Shown here in pieces: positions 39,984 to 49,625 of a DNA stretch of 64,000 nucleotides. A program made the position numbers and the translations under genes. Source of the DNA: Pseudomonas thermotolerans DSM 14292 (GTDB taxonomy: Bacteria > Pseudomonadota > Gammaproteobacteria > Pseudomonadales > Pseudomonadaceae); assembly GCF_000364625.1 (NCBI RefSeq), contig NZ_KB822602.1, positions 1-64,000 on the forward strand. The letters run 5' to 3'. The notes under the pieces are model-generated. The model saw only the letters and a list, made by a program, of their open reading frames with translations, was not told where the DNA came from and made no database searches. Position 1 is the first letter of the stretch. Each line of letters starts with the position of its first letter.

Positions 39984-41324
39984 TCAGCGCTCGCGCAGGG
40001 CTTCCCAGCGGGCCTTCAGCACCGGCTTGAGGAGGTAGTCGAGGACGCTCTTGCGGCCGGTGATGATGCCGACGTTGGCGACCATCCCGGGGATGATCAG
40101 CAGCGGCTTGTCCTCGGTGCCCAGGTGGCTCTTCTCGGTGCGCAGCTGGATCAGGTAGAAGCTGTTGCCCTTGTCGTCGGTGACGGTGTCGGCGCCGATC
40201 AGTTCCAGGCGTGCCTTGAGGCCGCCGTAGATGGTGTAGTCATAGGCGGTGAACTTGACCATGGCCTCCTGGCCGGGGTGCAGGAAGGCCACATCCTGCG
40301 GGCGCACCCGCGCCTCGATCAGCAGGTTGTCCTCCAGCGGGACGATTTCCAGCATGTCGCTGCCCGGCTGCACCACGCCGCCGATGGTGTTCACCTTGAG
40401 CTGCTTGACCACCCCGCGCACCGGAGAGACCACGGTGGTGCGGCTGACCCGGTCCTCGATGGCGACCCGCGAGGCGGTGATCTTCTGCAGCTCGGTGCGC
40501 GCCTCGTTGAGTTCCTTGGCCGCCTCGGAGCGGAAGGTCAGGTCGCTGCTCTCGATCTTGCTCCTGATCTCGGCGATCGCCGCCTCGGCGCGGGGAATCG
40601 CCAGGTTGGTGGCCTCCAGCGAGCCGCGCATTTCCACGGCGCTGCGTTTCAGGCGGAGGATCTCCACCTCGGAGATGGCCCCGGCGCTGACCAGCGGGCT
40701 GGACATGTTCAGCTCCTGCTGGATGAGGCCCAGGCTGGAGCGGTACTGGGCGGCCTTGGACTTGAACTCGGCGAGTTCCTGGGTCTTCTGGCGCAGCTGC
40801 TCGTTGAGGGTGCGCTTCTCGCTCTCCAGGCGACGCTGCCGCGATTCGTAGAGGGCCAGCTCGTCGGCGCCCAGCTGCGGCGCCTCGCGCTCGATCTCCG
40901 CGGGCAGGCGCATCGGGCGGCCCTCGCTTTCTGCCTCCAGGCGCTCGATGCGGGCGATCAGTGCCAGGCGTTCGGCCTCGGTCTCGTCCTTGTTGGACTG
41001 GAAGCGGGTGTCGTCGAGGCGCAGCAGGCGGTCGCCCTTGTCCACCACCTGGCCCTCGCGCACGTAGATCTCGCTGACGATGCCGCCCTCCAGGTTCTGG
41101 ATCACCTGCACCTTGCTGGAGGGGATGGCCTTGCCCTCGCCGCTGGTGACCTCTTCGAGCACCGCGAACCTGGCCCACAGCAGCGCCACCACGAACAGCG
41201 CGGCGATCGCCCAGATGGTCAGACGTGCCAGGCGCGGCGAGTCCTCGAAGACCACGCCGTGCACCTCGGACATGAACTCGGTGTCCTCACTGCGACCGCG
41301 GAAGCGGGACAGGAACTCGCGCAT
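39984..41324 (-). CDS. lapC: type I secretion membrane fusion protein (HlyD/LapC family)
   Basis: This periplasmic adaptor joins the ABC exporter to the TolC-like porin. The 446-residue protein has one N-terminal transmembrane helix (LTIWAIAALFVVALLWARFAV), a lipoyl/barrel segment starting VQVIQNLEGGIVSEIYVREG, a long coiled coil at about residues 100-290 and a C-terminal barrel (TVVSPVRGVVKQLKVNTIGG). It lies 10 bp after the ABC gene in a tolC-ABC-HlyD operon. The symbol is by analogy with the P. fluorescens Lap system. Confidence 0.9.
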   Translation of the reverse strand: MREFLSRFRGRSEDTEFMSEVHGVVFEDSPRLARLTIWAIAALFVVALLWARFAVLEEVTSGEGKAIPSSKVQVIQNLEGGIVSEIYVREGQVVDKGDRLLRLDDTRFQSNKDETEAERLALIARIERLEAESEGRPMRLPAEIEREAPQLGADELALYESRQRRLESEKRTLNEQLRQKTQELAEFKSKAAQYRSSLGLIQQELNMSSPLVSAGAISEVEILRLKRSAVEMRGSLEATNLAIPRAEAAIAEIRSKIESSDLTFRSEAAKELNEARTELQKITASRVAIEDRVSRTTVVSPVRGVVKQLKVNTIGGVVQPGSDMLEIVPLEDNLLIEARVRPQDVAFLHPGQEAMVKFTAYDYTIYGGLKARLELIGADTVTDDKGNSFYLIQLRTEKSHLGTEDKPLLIIPGMVANVGIITGRKSVLDYLLKPVLKARWEALRER

Positions 41325-41334
41325 CTCTCTTTCC

Positions 41335-43491
41335 TCAGCTGGCGACCGGGCGGATGTGGCCCTTGCGCAGCGCCTCGATCACCGCTTCCTTGGGCCCGTC
41401 GGCGACCAGGCGGCCGTTGTCGAGGACCAGCAGGCGGTCGACCAGAGCGAGCATCGAGGCGCGGTGGGTGATCAGCAGCAGGGTCTTGTCCTGGGTGCAG
41501 CTCTGCAGGCGGGCGCGCAGCTGTTCCTCGCTGGTGTTGTCCATGGAGCTGGTCGGCTCGTCGAGGAGCAGGATCGGCGGGTCGAGGAGCAACGCGCGGG
41601 CCAGCAGCACGGCCTGGCGCTGGCCGCCGGAGAGCAGCTGGCCGCGCTCGCCCACCGGGCGGTCGAAGCCCTGCGGATGCTGGCGGGCCAGCTCGGCCAC
41701 CCCGGTGATCTCGGCCACCTCGAGCATGCGCTCGTCGCTGACGTGGCGGGCGCCGAGGGTCAGGTTGTCGCGCAGGCTGCCGGCCAGCAGCGGCAGGTCG
41801 TGGGCCACGTAGCCGATCTGGCTGCGCAGGTCGGCGACGTCGAGCTGCCGCAGGTCGAGGTTGTCGATCAGGATCTGCCCCTCATCGGGGGCGTAGAAGC
41901 CCATCAGCAGGCGCGCCAGGGTGCTCTTCCCGGAGCCGCTGCGGCCGATGATGCCGACCCGCTCGCCGGGCTTCAGGCGCAGGCTGATGCCGGCCAGCGC
42001 CGGAGTGCTCTGGCCGGGGTAGCGGAACACCACCTGGGCGAGGTTCAGCTCGCCGCGCAGACTGGTGCGCTCCAGCGGCCGCTGGCGGCTCTCCCGTTCC
42101 TGGGGCAGGGCCATCAGCGCGTCGGTGCTCTGCATGGTCAACTGGGCCTGCTGATAGCGGGTGATCAGCCCGGCGATCTGCCCGAGCGGGGCCAGCACCC
42201 GGCTGCCGAGCATGTAGCAGGCGACCAGGGCGCCGACGCTCAGCGCGCCGTCGAAGATCGCGTAGACACCGGCGACCAGGGTGGCCATGCCGGCCAACTG
42301 CTGGATGAACAGGGTGCCGTTGCTGGCCAGCGCGGAGAGGAAGCGGGCGTGGGTGTCCAGACGGGTCAGAGCGCCGTGGGTCTGTTCCCAGCGATGCTGG
42401 CGCTCGCCCTCGGCGCCGCAGCTCTTCAGGGTCTCCAGGCCGCCCAGGGTCTCGATCAGCAGGGCCTGCCGCTCGCCGGCCAGGGCCAGGCTCTTCTTCA
42501 CGGTGTCGCGCAGGCGTGCCTGGATCAGCCCGGCGAACAGGATGGTGATCGGGAAGGCGAGCAGCGGAATCATCACCAGCCAGCCGCCGAGCAGGCCGAT
42601 CACGGCGATCATCAGTAGGACGAAGGGCAGGTCGATCAGGCTGGTCAGGGTCACTGCGGTGAGAAATTCGCGCAGGCCCTGGAAGTCGTGGATGCTCTGT
42701 GCGAAGCCGCCGATGGTTCCCGGGCGGGCCTTCATGGCCATGCCGGTGATGCGCTCGAACAGGGTGGCGGAGAGCACCACATCGGTCTTCTTGCCGGCGA
42801 TGTCCAGTAGCCGGGCGCGCAGTACCCGCAGCAGCAGCTCGAACAGGGTAGCGAGCAGCAGGCCGAGGGCGAGCACCCAGAGGGTCGCGGTGGCCTGGTT
42901 GGGTACCACCCGGTCGTAGGTTTGCATGACGAACAGCGGCAGCAGCAGGCCGAGCAGGTTGATCAGCAGGCTGGCCAGCAGGGCGTCGGCGTACAGCCAG
43001 CGGGACAGCTTGAGGGTATCGCGGAACCAGGCCTCGACCCGCGGTACCAGCGGTGTGCGCAGCTCCTCCAGCTCGTGGCGGGGGCGAGCGAACAGCGCCT
43101 GGCCGGTGTAGTCGGCGGCCAGGGCGTCCAGATCCACCCACTGCTCGCCGCCATCCGCCTCGCTGGGCAGGATCAGCGCCCGGCCGTCCGTGCCCATGCG
43201 GGTGAGCACCGCGCTGCGGCCGTCCTTGAGGAGCAGCAGTACCGGCAGGCTGAGTGGCGCGATAGCGGTCAGTTCGCGGCGCAGCAGGCGGGCCTGCAGG
43301 CCGGCTCGGGCCGCGGCGCGCGGCAGCAGCTCGGGGCTGAGGCGCTGCTGCGGCAGCGGCAGGCCGGCGCTCAGGCTGCCGCGGCTGGCTACCCGGCCGT
43401 GCAACCGGCAGAGCAGCAGCAGGCCATCGAGCAGCGGGTCGTCCTGGCCGAGGCACGCCCCCGTGCCCACGGCTGCTTGCATGCTGGTCAC
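41335..43491 (-). CDS. lapB: type I secretion ABC transporter/permease (LapB family)
   Basis: The 718-residue protein exports the RTX adhesin. It has an N-terminal C39-like domain (residues 1-140) that lacks a recognisable catalytic Cys motif, six transmembrane helices (about 165-430) and a nucleotide-binding domain with Walker A GRSGSGKST, signature LSGGQ and Walker B ILLLDEPTSSMD. The GTG start at 43491 is preferred because GGGAGATAGCGAA precedes it; an ATG follows three codons later. Confidence 0.92.
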   Translation of the reverse strand: MTSMQAAVGTGACLGQDDPLLDGLLLLCRLHGRVASRGSLSAGLPLPQQRLSPELLPRAAARAGLQARLLRRELTAIAPLSLPVLLLLKDGRSAVLTRMGTDGRALILPSEADGGEQWVDLDALAADYTGQALFARPRHELEELRTPLVPRVEAWFRDTLKLSRWLYADALLASLLINLLGLLLPLFVMQTYDRVVPNQATATLWVLALGLLLATLFELLLRVLRARLLDIAGKKTDVVLSATLFERITGMAMKARPGTIGGFAQSIHDFQGLREFLTAVTLTSLIDLPFVLLMIAVIGLLGGWLVMIPLLAFPITILFAGLIQARLRDTVKKSLALAGERQALLIETLGGLETLKSCGAEGERQHRWEQTHGALTRLDTHARFLSALASNGTLFIQQLAGMATLVAGVYAIFDGALSVGALVACYMLGSRVLAPLGQIAGLITRYQQAQLTMQSTDALMALPQERESRQRPLERTSLRGELNLAQVVFRYPGQSTPALAGISLRLKPGERVGIIGRSGSGKSTLARLLMGFYAPDEGQILIDNLDLRQLDVADLRSQIGYVAHDLPLLAGSLRDNLTLGARHVSDERMLEVAEITGVAELARQHPQGFDRPVGERGQLLSGGQRQAVLLARALLLDPPILLLDEPTSSMDNTSEEQLRARLQSCTQDKTLLLITHRASMLALVDRLLVLDNGRLVADGPKEAVIEALRKGHIRPVAS

Positions 43492-43531
43492 TTCGCTATC
43501 TCCCGCAAGGGCCGAGTGCCGGACCGGAGCG

Positions 43532-44887
43532 TCAGCGCATTTCCGGCAGGCGGGCGTCGGTGCGGACTTCGCTCAGGGCCACCGCCTCGGCCGGCAGGGT
43601 GATGTTGTGCCGGCGCAGCAGTTCGCCGGTGGCGGCCAGCAGGCGGTACATGGAGTACTCCTCGGTGTAGCGCACCTCGACGTAGCGGCGATTGGCGGTG
43701 AACAGTTCGTTCTCGCTGTCCAGCAGGTCGAGCAGGGTGCGCTGGCCGAGGCTGAACTGCTGCTGGTAGGCCTCGCGGACCCGCGCGGTGTAGTCGGCGT
43801 ACTCACGGGCCTTCGGAGTCTGCCGGCGGGCGTTCTCCATCGCATTCCAGGCCAGAAGGACGTTCTCGTTGATCTGCCGCAGGGCGTTGTTGCGGATGTC
43901 CATCGCCTGGTTGATCTGGTGGGCGGCGGACTGCAGGCGGGCCTTGTCGCGCATGCCGTTGAACAGGTTGTAGTTCATCGCCAGCCCGGCGCGCCAGCCG
44001 GTGTCGTGGCCTTCCTGGCCGCCGATGTCGTTGTTGGCGCGGGTCGCCAGTTCGGCGTCGAAGCGCGGGTAGAAGGGCGACTTGGCCGCCTCGTACTGCT
44101 TCTCGGCGGCCGCCACGTCGGCCTGTGCGGACTTCAGCAGCGGGTTGTTGTCGAGCACGGCCTGCCGGGCGCTCGCCAGGTCGGCGGGAATCGCGCCGCG
44201 GACGCTGGCCGGGATGACCAGCTCGTCGGGCATGCGGCCGACCACGCTGAAGAAGTTGGCCTCGGCGTCGGCCAGGTTGATCTCCTCGGTGTAGAGGTTG
44301 TTCTGGGCCAGGGCCAGGCGCGCCTCGGACTGGTCGAAGTCGGCCGTGCTGCCGACGCCACGTTCCTTGCGCAGGCGGATTTGGTCGTTGATGCGGGTGT
44401 GGGCCTGCAGGTTGTTCTTCGCCAGGTCGAGCATCTCGCGGCGCTTGAGCACCTCCAGGTAGACCTCCACGGTGCGCAGCGCCAGGGCCTCGGCGGTGCC
44501 CTGGATGTAATAGGCTCGAGAGTTGGCCACCGCCTCGGTGCGCTTCACCTCGTTGGGGGTGTTGAAACCGTCGAACAGCATCTGCCGCAGGCGCAGCTCG
44601 GCGGTGCCGTAGTTCAGGGTTTCCTTGTGGTGATCGCCGCGAGCGCGGGTGTCCGGGGTGTCGCTGCGCTCGCGGCCGTAGCCGGCGAGCAGGTCCACGG
44701 AGGGGAGATAGCCGCCGCGTGCGTAGCGGATGTCCTCGTCCGAAGATCGCCGGCTGTTCACGCTGGCACTGATTTCCGGATGGTTCTCGACGGTGGTCTG
44801 GATGGCCTCGGCGAGGGTCATCGCCTGGGAAGAGGCGCACGACATCGTCAGCAGCATTGCGCTGCAGATGGGGGTCAGGACGCGCAT
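43532..44887 (-). CDS. lapE: TolC-family outer membrane protein (LapE-like)
   Basis: This is the outer-membrane duct of the type I system and, in Lap systems, also the pore in which the adhesin is retained. The 451-residue protein has a signal peptide (LLTMSCASSQA) and two outer membrane efflux protein repeats, with LAEAIQTTVENHPEI at the start and LGQRTLLDLLDSENELFTA near the end. It heads the export operon, with AAGGAGGGAGTAGTCC before the ATG. Confidence 0.92.
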   Translation of the reverse strand: MRVLTPICSAMLLTMSCASSQAMTLAEAIQTTVENHPEISASVNSRRSSDEDIRYARGGYLPSVDLLAGYGRERSDTPDTRARGDHHKETLNYGTAELRLRQMLFDGFNTPNEVKRTEAVANSRAYYIQGTAEALALRTVEVYLEVLKRREMLDLAKNNLQAHTRINDQIRLRKERGVGSTADFDQSEARLALAQNNLYTEEINLADAEANFFSVVGRMPDELVIPASVRGAIPADLASARQAVLDNNPLLKSAQADVAAAEKQYEAAKSPFYPRFDAELATRANNDIGGQEGHDTGWRAGLAMNYNLFNGMRDKARLQSAAHQINQAMDIRNNALRQINENVLLAWNAMENARRQTPKAREYADYTARVREAYQQQFSLGQRTLLDLLDSENELFTANRRYVEVRYTEEYSMYRLLAATGELLRRHNITLPAEAVALSEVRTDARLPEMR

Positions 44888-45349
44888 GGACTACTCCCTC
44901 CTTGTCGGTGCTCTTAAATCCTGTTGCCAATTTTTTGGCTTTTTTTGTTGGGCTGGTGTTGGCTTCCGTAAGTACGTATCTAAGAACAGTTTCTCTCGTA
45001 TCTCATAAGAACAATTGTCTATGCGTGTTATTCAGAAAAAGTCTTATGCGATTTGGTAAAGCCGGGACATTGTTTTTAGGGAATGGGCCAGGATTCACAA
45101 AATTCGTGGTCTTGCCCGTGAACAACAAGGTGGTCGACACGATTCTGGAGCGATTGGGCGGGGTGCGAATCGGCTGGTGGCGTGCGACGTTTCGGGTGAG
45201 TCATGTTTTTGACTGTTGACGAAATTGCCCGGACCATGCCGCCGGCTTCAGCCGGTAGTCGTCTTCTCCGGACCCACTGTTTCGAGGGATGAGCCGACCT
45301 TATGCAGGAGTGCCGGCCACAGCCGGCAGCAGCGAGGGAGGAACGGGCC
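44888..45349. promoter_or_regulatory. AT-rich divergent control region between lapE and the adhesin
   Basis: The 462-bp gap is markedly more AT-rich than its surroundings. It holds a direct repeat TAAGAACA at 44981-44988 and 45006-45013, a small hairpin GCCAA/TTGGC at 44926-44939 running into T7, and two GC hairpins near the adhesin start (CCGGCT/AGCCGG at 45242-45255; GCCGGC/GCCGGC at 45312-45327). It should contain both promoters. No convincing gene is present. Confidence 0.6.
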
Positions 45350-48300
45350 ATGGCTACTTCGGTCGGAGTCGTCAGGCAGGTCATTGGTGAGGTCTATGCG
45401 GTTGCCGGCGATGGAGCGCGGCGACTGCTGATCGAGGGAGATCGCGTCTATCTCGGTGAACAGCTGGTGACCGGCGCCTCGGGAGCCGTCGCGGTGGTGC
45501 TCGGTGATGGACGGGAGCTGACCCTGGGACGTGACAGCAGCCTGGCCCTGAGCCGGCAGCTGCTGTCCGGGGATCAGGCTGGCGCAGCGGCGGCCACCCC
45601 CAGCCAGGACGGGCTCAGCGAGGTGGAGCGCCTGCAGGCGGCCATCGAGGCCGGCGCCGACCCGACCCTGGAGGCCGAGGCTACTGCCGCGGGTCCCGGC
45701 GAGACCGGTTCCGGCAAGGCCGGTGGCGGCCATTCCTTCGTGATGCTCACCGAAGTGGGCGGCGCGGTCGATCCGCAGATCGGCTTCCCCACTGCCGGCT
45801 TCGCCACTGTCCCGGAATTCCTTGTCGGCGAGGTTCGTGACTTGCCCGACCCCGAGGCACCGGTGCTGGTACCGCCGAGCGAGCCGCCGGTCACGCCTCC
45901 GGTCAATCCTCCCGTGAATCCCTTGGAGCCGCCGGTCAACGGGCTGCCGACGGCGGTCAACGATTTCCTGGTGCTCAACGAGGGCGATGCGGGCGGCTCC
46001 GGCAACGTGCTGGACAACGACGACAGCGGCCCCGACCTGCCGGCCAGCTTCGTGAGCTGGAACGGCTTGCCTCCCGATTCCGGGCTGGCCGCCGCGGCCG
46101 CTGGGGACGGCATGCGGGTCATCGAAACCCCCTACGGCGTGGTGTGCCTGGGGCCGGACGGCAGCTACAGCTTCGAGCTGGCCAACGGCTCACCGGCCGT
46201 GGAGGAGCTTGACGACGGCGAAGAGGTGCGGCTGACCTACGACTACAGCATGCAGGACGGCAACGGCGACCGTAGCAATGCCCAGCTGATCATCATCATC
46301 CGTGGCACCAACGACGTGCCCGAGGTGAAGGTCGGCTACGACGACCCGAAAGGTGACGGCGACCGCGCCTACGTCTACGAGGCGGGGTTGAATCCGCACG
46401 GCAGCGACGCCGATTCGGACCGCGAATTCACCGGCGGCACCTTCACCCTGAGCGACCCCGACGGCCTGGATGACCTGACGGCGGTGACCATCAACGGCAT
46501 CACGGTGCCTCTGCAGAACCTGGTCGGCGCCAGCTTCGCCGGCACCTACGGCACCCTGACGGTGACCGGCTACGACGCGACCACCGGCGTGGCCACCTAC
46601 CGGTACGAGCTGACCTCGACCAGCGTCGACGGGCCGGGCGCCGAGACCGACGTGTTCACCCTCACGGTGACCGACGGCAGCGCCACCTCGGCGCCGGCGG
46701 CCATCACCATCGAGATCATCGACGACGTGCCCCGGGCCTGCGACGTCTGGGCGCCCGAGCTCCTTGACGACGAAGGGCTGGCCGGCGGTATCCAGGGCGG
46801 TCCCGGCGATGGGCCCGGGCGGGTCACCAGCTTCAGCGGCCAGCTGGATTACCAGGGTGGCGCCGATGGGGTGCAGTCGGTGACCCTGAGCGGCCCGGCC
46901 ATGCTGGGTACCGAAGAGGTGACCGACTCCCACTGGGATGCCGCGACTCACACCCTGACCCTGTCCACCGCCCGAGGCGAAGTGATCAGGATGCAGGTCA
47001 CCGACCTGTCCACCGGTGCTTATACCTTCGAGCTGCTGCAGCCGATCATGCATGCCCCGGGCGAGGGCGAGAACGACTTCGTTCTGGAGATCGGCTACCA
47101 GGTCACCGATGGTGATGGCGACAGCGCCTCGGCGGTGATGAGGGTCCGGATCGACGACGACAGCCCGGTGGCCTGCGACGTCTGGGCGCCCGAGCTCCTT
47201 GACGACGAAGGGCTGGCCGGCGGTATCCAGGGCGGTCCCGGCGATGGGCCCGGGCGGGTCACCAGCTGCACAAACCAAAGGGAGAACCAGGGTGGCGCCG
47301 ATGGGGTGCAGTCGGTGACCCTGAGCGGCCCGGCCATGCTGGGTACCGAAGAGGTGACCGACTCCCACTGGGATGCCGCGACTCACACCCTGACCCTGTC
47401 CACCGCCCGAGGCGAAGTGATCAGGATGCAGGTCACCGACCTGTCCACCGGTGCTTATACCTTCGAGCTGCTGCAGCCGATCATGCATGCCCCGGGCGAG
47501 GGTGAGAACGACTTCGTTCTGGAGATTGGCTACCAGGTCACCGATGGCGATGGCGACAGCGCCTCGGCGGTGATGAGGGTCCGGATCGACGACGACAGCC
47601 CGGTGGCCTGTGATGACCATGCCGAAGCTGAGGTCGGCTCCAGCCTGCAGATCGCCCAGGGTAACGTGCTGGCCAACGACCATGCTGGCGCCGACGGCCT
47701 GGGCGGCATCCGCTCGGTATCGGTGGACGGCAAGACCTACAGCCTGGTCGATGGCGGCATCGAGGTCAGCGGCTCAGGCAGCGGGGCGAGCAGCTACAGC
47801 TACCACGACGGCCTGCTGACCCTGGTCACCGACGCCGGTACCCTGAGCCTCCGCCTGAAGGCCCGTGATGGCCAGGCGGTGGGCGACTACCGCTTCGAGC
47901 CCCGCGCCGACCAGCCGTTCGACGAGCACGGGCTGTCCAGCAAGGTGTTCAAGTACACCCTGGTCGACGGCGATGGCGACCCATCCACCGCGAGCCTGGA
48001 GATCTGCATCCGCAGCGACCTGTCGCTCCTGGTGGTGGGCACCAATGCCAGCGACAAGGGTGGCAGCAGCGTGCCGCACCACATTCCCAGTCCCCTCGAT
48101 CCGGACGGGGCCGGCCCGGTCGGCGGCGCCCATGGGGATGACGTGCTGATCGGCGATGTCGGAGGCTCGCGGATCCAGGTACAGCCGGGACAGAGCTACA
48201 ACATCGCCCTCATCCTCGATCACTCCGGCAGCATGGGCGACTCCTCGGGCACCATTTACGGTAGCCGGCTGTCGCTGCTCAAGGCGGCGGTGAAGAACTT

Positions 48301-49537
48301 CATCAATGGCCTTGAAGGGCATGCCGGCCAGATCAACCTGGCGCTGATCGGTTTCAATGCCTCCGCGGCGCTGCTGTTGTCCGGTGCCTTGGACACGGTG
48401 CTGGCCAAGCTGGACGAGACCGGCAATGCTCTGGACAGGCTGACCGCCAGCGGCGCCACCAACTACGAGGCCGCCCTGCAGGAGGCCAACGCTTGGTTCG
48501 CTGAGCACGAAAGCAACGGCTACCAGAACCAGGCCTACTTCCTGACCGACGGTAACCCGACCGTGCGCAACGCCAGCCCCAATAGCTCGGGCAGCACGGT
48601 CAATTTTTACGACGTCTACGATGCGATCGACGATGCGGCCGAGCTGATGGCTCGCGCCGAGCTGCATGCCATCGGCATAGGCACAGGGGTTTCCGAACGG
48701 ATCCTGAGCTTCTTCGATAACACCAATAGTGCCGGTACGGCCACCTACTACTCCGAGGGACGCTCCTTCACTGCGGCCGTCGGCCAGCCGGCCATAGTCA
48801 CCACCGATAAGCAGCTGTTCGCCGAGCTGGACAGCGGCGGCACCATCCAGGTGCCGGCTCCTCTGGGCAACGATCTGCTGACCGGTGCGGAGGGTGACGA
48901 CTTGCTATTCGGCGACTCGCTGAACACCAGCTGGCTGCCGGGCGAGCATGGCGCGAAGATCCCCGGTTACCAGGTGCTGGTCGATTACCTGACCGCACAG
49001 AAGGGCAACGTGGCGCCGACCCAGGCCGAGCTGATGGACTTCATCCGCGCCAACGCCATGAAGCTGGGCTCCTCGGTGCCGGACTCCGGGGGAGACGACA
49101 CCCTGATAGGCGGCGCCGGCAACGACTGGCTGTTCGGCCAGGGCGGCAACGACCTGCTGATCGGCGGGGCGGGCGACGACCTGTTGTTCGGCGGTACCGG
49201 CAAGGACGTGTTCAAGTGGCTGGCCGGGGACAGCGGTCACGACCGGGTCGTCGACTTCACCCTGAGCGGACCGGACAAGGACGTCCTCGACCTCAGCGAC
49301 CTGCTGCAGGGCGCCAACCCGCTCGACGGGCTGCTCTTCAGCATCGTCGGCGGCAACTCGGTGATCAGCGTGAGCACCTCGGCCGGCGGGCCAGCGGTGC
49401 AGACCATCGAACTGGAGGGCGTCGACCTGGCCACCCGCTACGGGGTCACCCCGGGCAGTGGAGGTCTGGTTACCGATACCGCGACCATCATCAACGGCAT
49501 GCTCGACGACCAGATCCTGAAGGTGGATACGGTCTGA
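45350..49537 (+). CDS. large RTX adhesin, LapA-like, with retention module, T1SS-143 repeats and vWA domain
   Basis: The 1395-residue protein is a type I-secreted adhesin. In order: retention module (1-160) with Gly-rich linker and LapG site TAAG at 112-115; Pro-rich linker (about 175-200); VCBS-type domain (about 205-325); repeats of the T1SS-143 type (about 330-750), two nearly identical (463-607, 608-752); another Ig-like unit; von Willebrand A domain (about 950-1140) with MIDAS DHSGS at 957-961 and FLTDGNP; RTX nonapeptides (1172-1285); C-terminal secretion signal. It is small compared with P. fluorescens LapA. The ATG at 45350 has GAGGGAGGAACGGGCC upstream. Confidence 0.9.
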   Translation: MATSVGVVRQVIGEVYAVAGDGARRLLIEGDRVYLGEQLVTGASGAVAVVLGDGRELTLGRDSSLALSRQLLSGDQAGAAAATPSQDGLSEVERLQAAIEAGADPTLEAEATAAGPGETGSGKAGGGHSFVMLTEVGGAVDPQIGFPTAGFATVPEFLVGEVRDLPDPEAPVLVPPSEPPVTPPVNPPVNPLEPPVNGLPTAVNDFLVLNEGDAGGSGNVLDNDDSGPDLPASFVSWNGLPPDSGLAAAAAGDGMRVIETPYGVVCLGPDGSYSFELANGSPAVEELDDGEEVRLTYDYSMQDGNGDRSNAQLIIIIRGTNDVPEVKVGYDDPKGDGDRAYVYEAGLNPHGSDADSDREFTGGTFTLSDPDGLDDLTAVTINGITVPLQNLVGASFAGTYGTLTVTGYDATTGVATYRYELTSTSVDGPGAETDVFTLTVTDGSATSAPAAITIEIIDDVPRACDVWAPELLDDEGLAGGIQGGPGDGPGRVTSFSGQLDYQGGADGVQSVTLSGPAMLGTEEVTDSHWDAATHTLTLSTARGEVIRMQVTDLSTGAYTFELLQPIMHAPGEGENDFVLEIGYQVTDGDGDSASAVMRVRIDDDSPVACDVWAPELLDDEGLAGGIQGGPGDGPGRVTSCTNQRENQGGADGVQSVTLSGPAMLGTEEVTDSHWDAATHTLTLSTARGEVIRMQVTDLSTGAYTFELLQPIMHAPGEGENDFVLEIGYQVTDGDGDSASAVMRVRIDDDSPVACDDHAEAEVGSSLQIAQGNVLANDHAGADGLGGIRSVSVDGKTYSLVDGGIEVSGSGSGASSYSYHDGLLTLVTDAGTLSLRLKARDGQAVGDYRFEPRADQPFDEHGLSSKVFKYTLVDGDGDPSTASLEICIRSDLSLLVVGTNASDKGGSSVPHHIPSPLDPDGAGPVGGAHGDDVLIGDVGGSRIQVQPGQSYNIALILDHSGSMGDSSGTIYGSRLSLLKAAVKNFINGLEGHAGQINLALIGFNASAALLLSGALDTVLAKLDETGNALDRLTASGATNYEAALQEANAWFAEHESNGYQNQAYFLTDGNPTVRNASPNSSGSTVNFYDVYDAIDDAAELMARAELHAIGIGTGVSERILSFFDNTNSAGTATYYSEGRSFTAAVGQPAIVTTDKQLFAELDSGGTIQVPAPLGNDLLTGAEGDDLLFGDSLNTSWLPGEHGAKIPGYQVLVDYLTAQKGNVAPTQAELMDFIRANAMKLGSSVPDSGGDDTLIGGAGNDWLFGQGGNDLLIGGAGDDLLFGGTGKDVFKWLAGDSGHDRVVDFTLSGPDKDVLDLSDLLQGANPLDGLLFSIVGGNSVISVSTSAGGPAVQTIELEGVDLATRYGVTPGSGGLVTDTATIINGMLDDQILKVDTV
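46736..47605 (+). repeat. tandem 435-bp repeat in the adhesin (two copies)
   Basis: Copies at 46736-47170 and 47171-47605 encode 145-residue T1SS-143-type units. They are identical except for three synonymous third-position changes late in the unit and one 20-bp block in which almost all bases differ (TTCAGCGGCCAGCTGGATTA in copy 1 against TGCACAAACCAAAGGGAGAA in copy 2). Confidence 0.95.
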
Positions 49538-49580
49538 GTCCGGGCTGAACGCCGGCCCGGTCGGGGTTGGTGGACGAGGC

Positions 49581-49615
49581 GGCCAGGGTGTCTCTGCACC
49601 CTGGCCGTTTTGTTT
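49581..49615. terminator. terminator between the adhesin and lapD
   Basis: GGCCAGGGTG (49581-49590) pairs perfectly with CACCCTGGCC (49597-49606), loop TCTCTG, followed by GTTTTGTTT. It ends the adhesin transcript and may act on the convergent lapD transcript. Confidence 0.85.
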
Positions 49616-49625
49616 CGGGCTCCCG

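Noticed and set aside
41335..43491. Peptidase-containing ABC transporter (bacteriocin type)
   Set aside because: The N-terminal C39-like domain lacks the catalytic Cys motif, and the neighbouring adhesin and LapG/LapD fit a Lap exporter.
45076..45384. Small frames in the AT-rich lap spacer
   Set aside because: Cysteine/serine-rich or low-complexity products without starts or conservation; the region is better explained as regulatory.
46190..47683. 497-codon minus-strand frame within the adhesin that also shows a repeat
   Set aside because: The repeat is simply the antisense reading of the twin T1SS-143 units.
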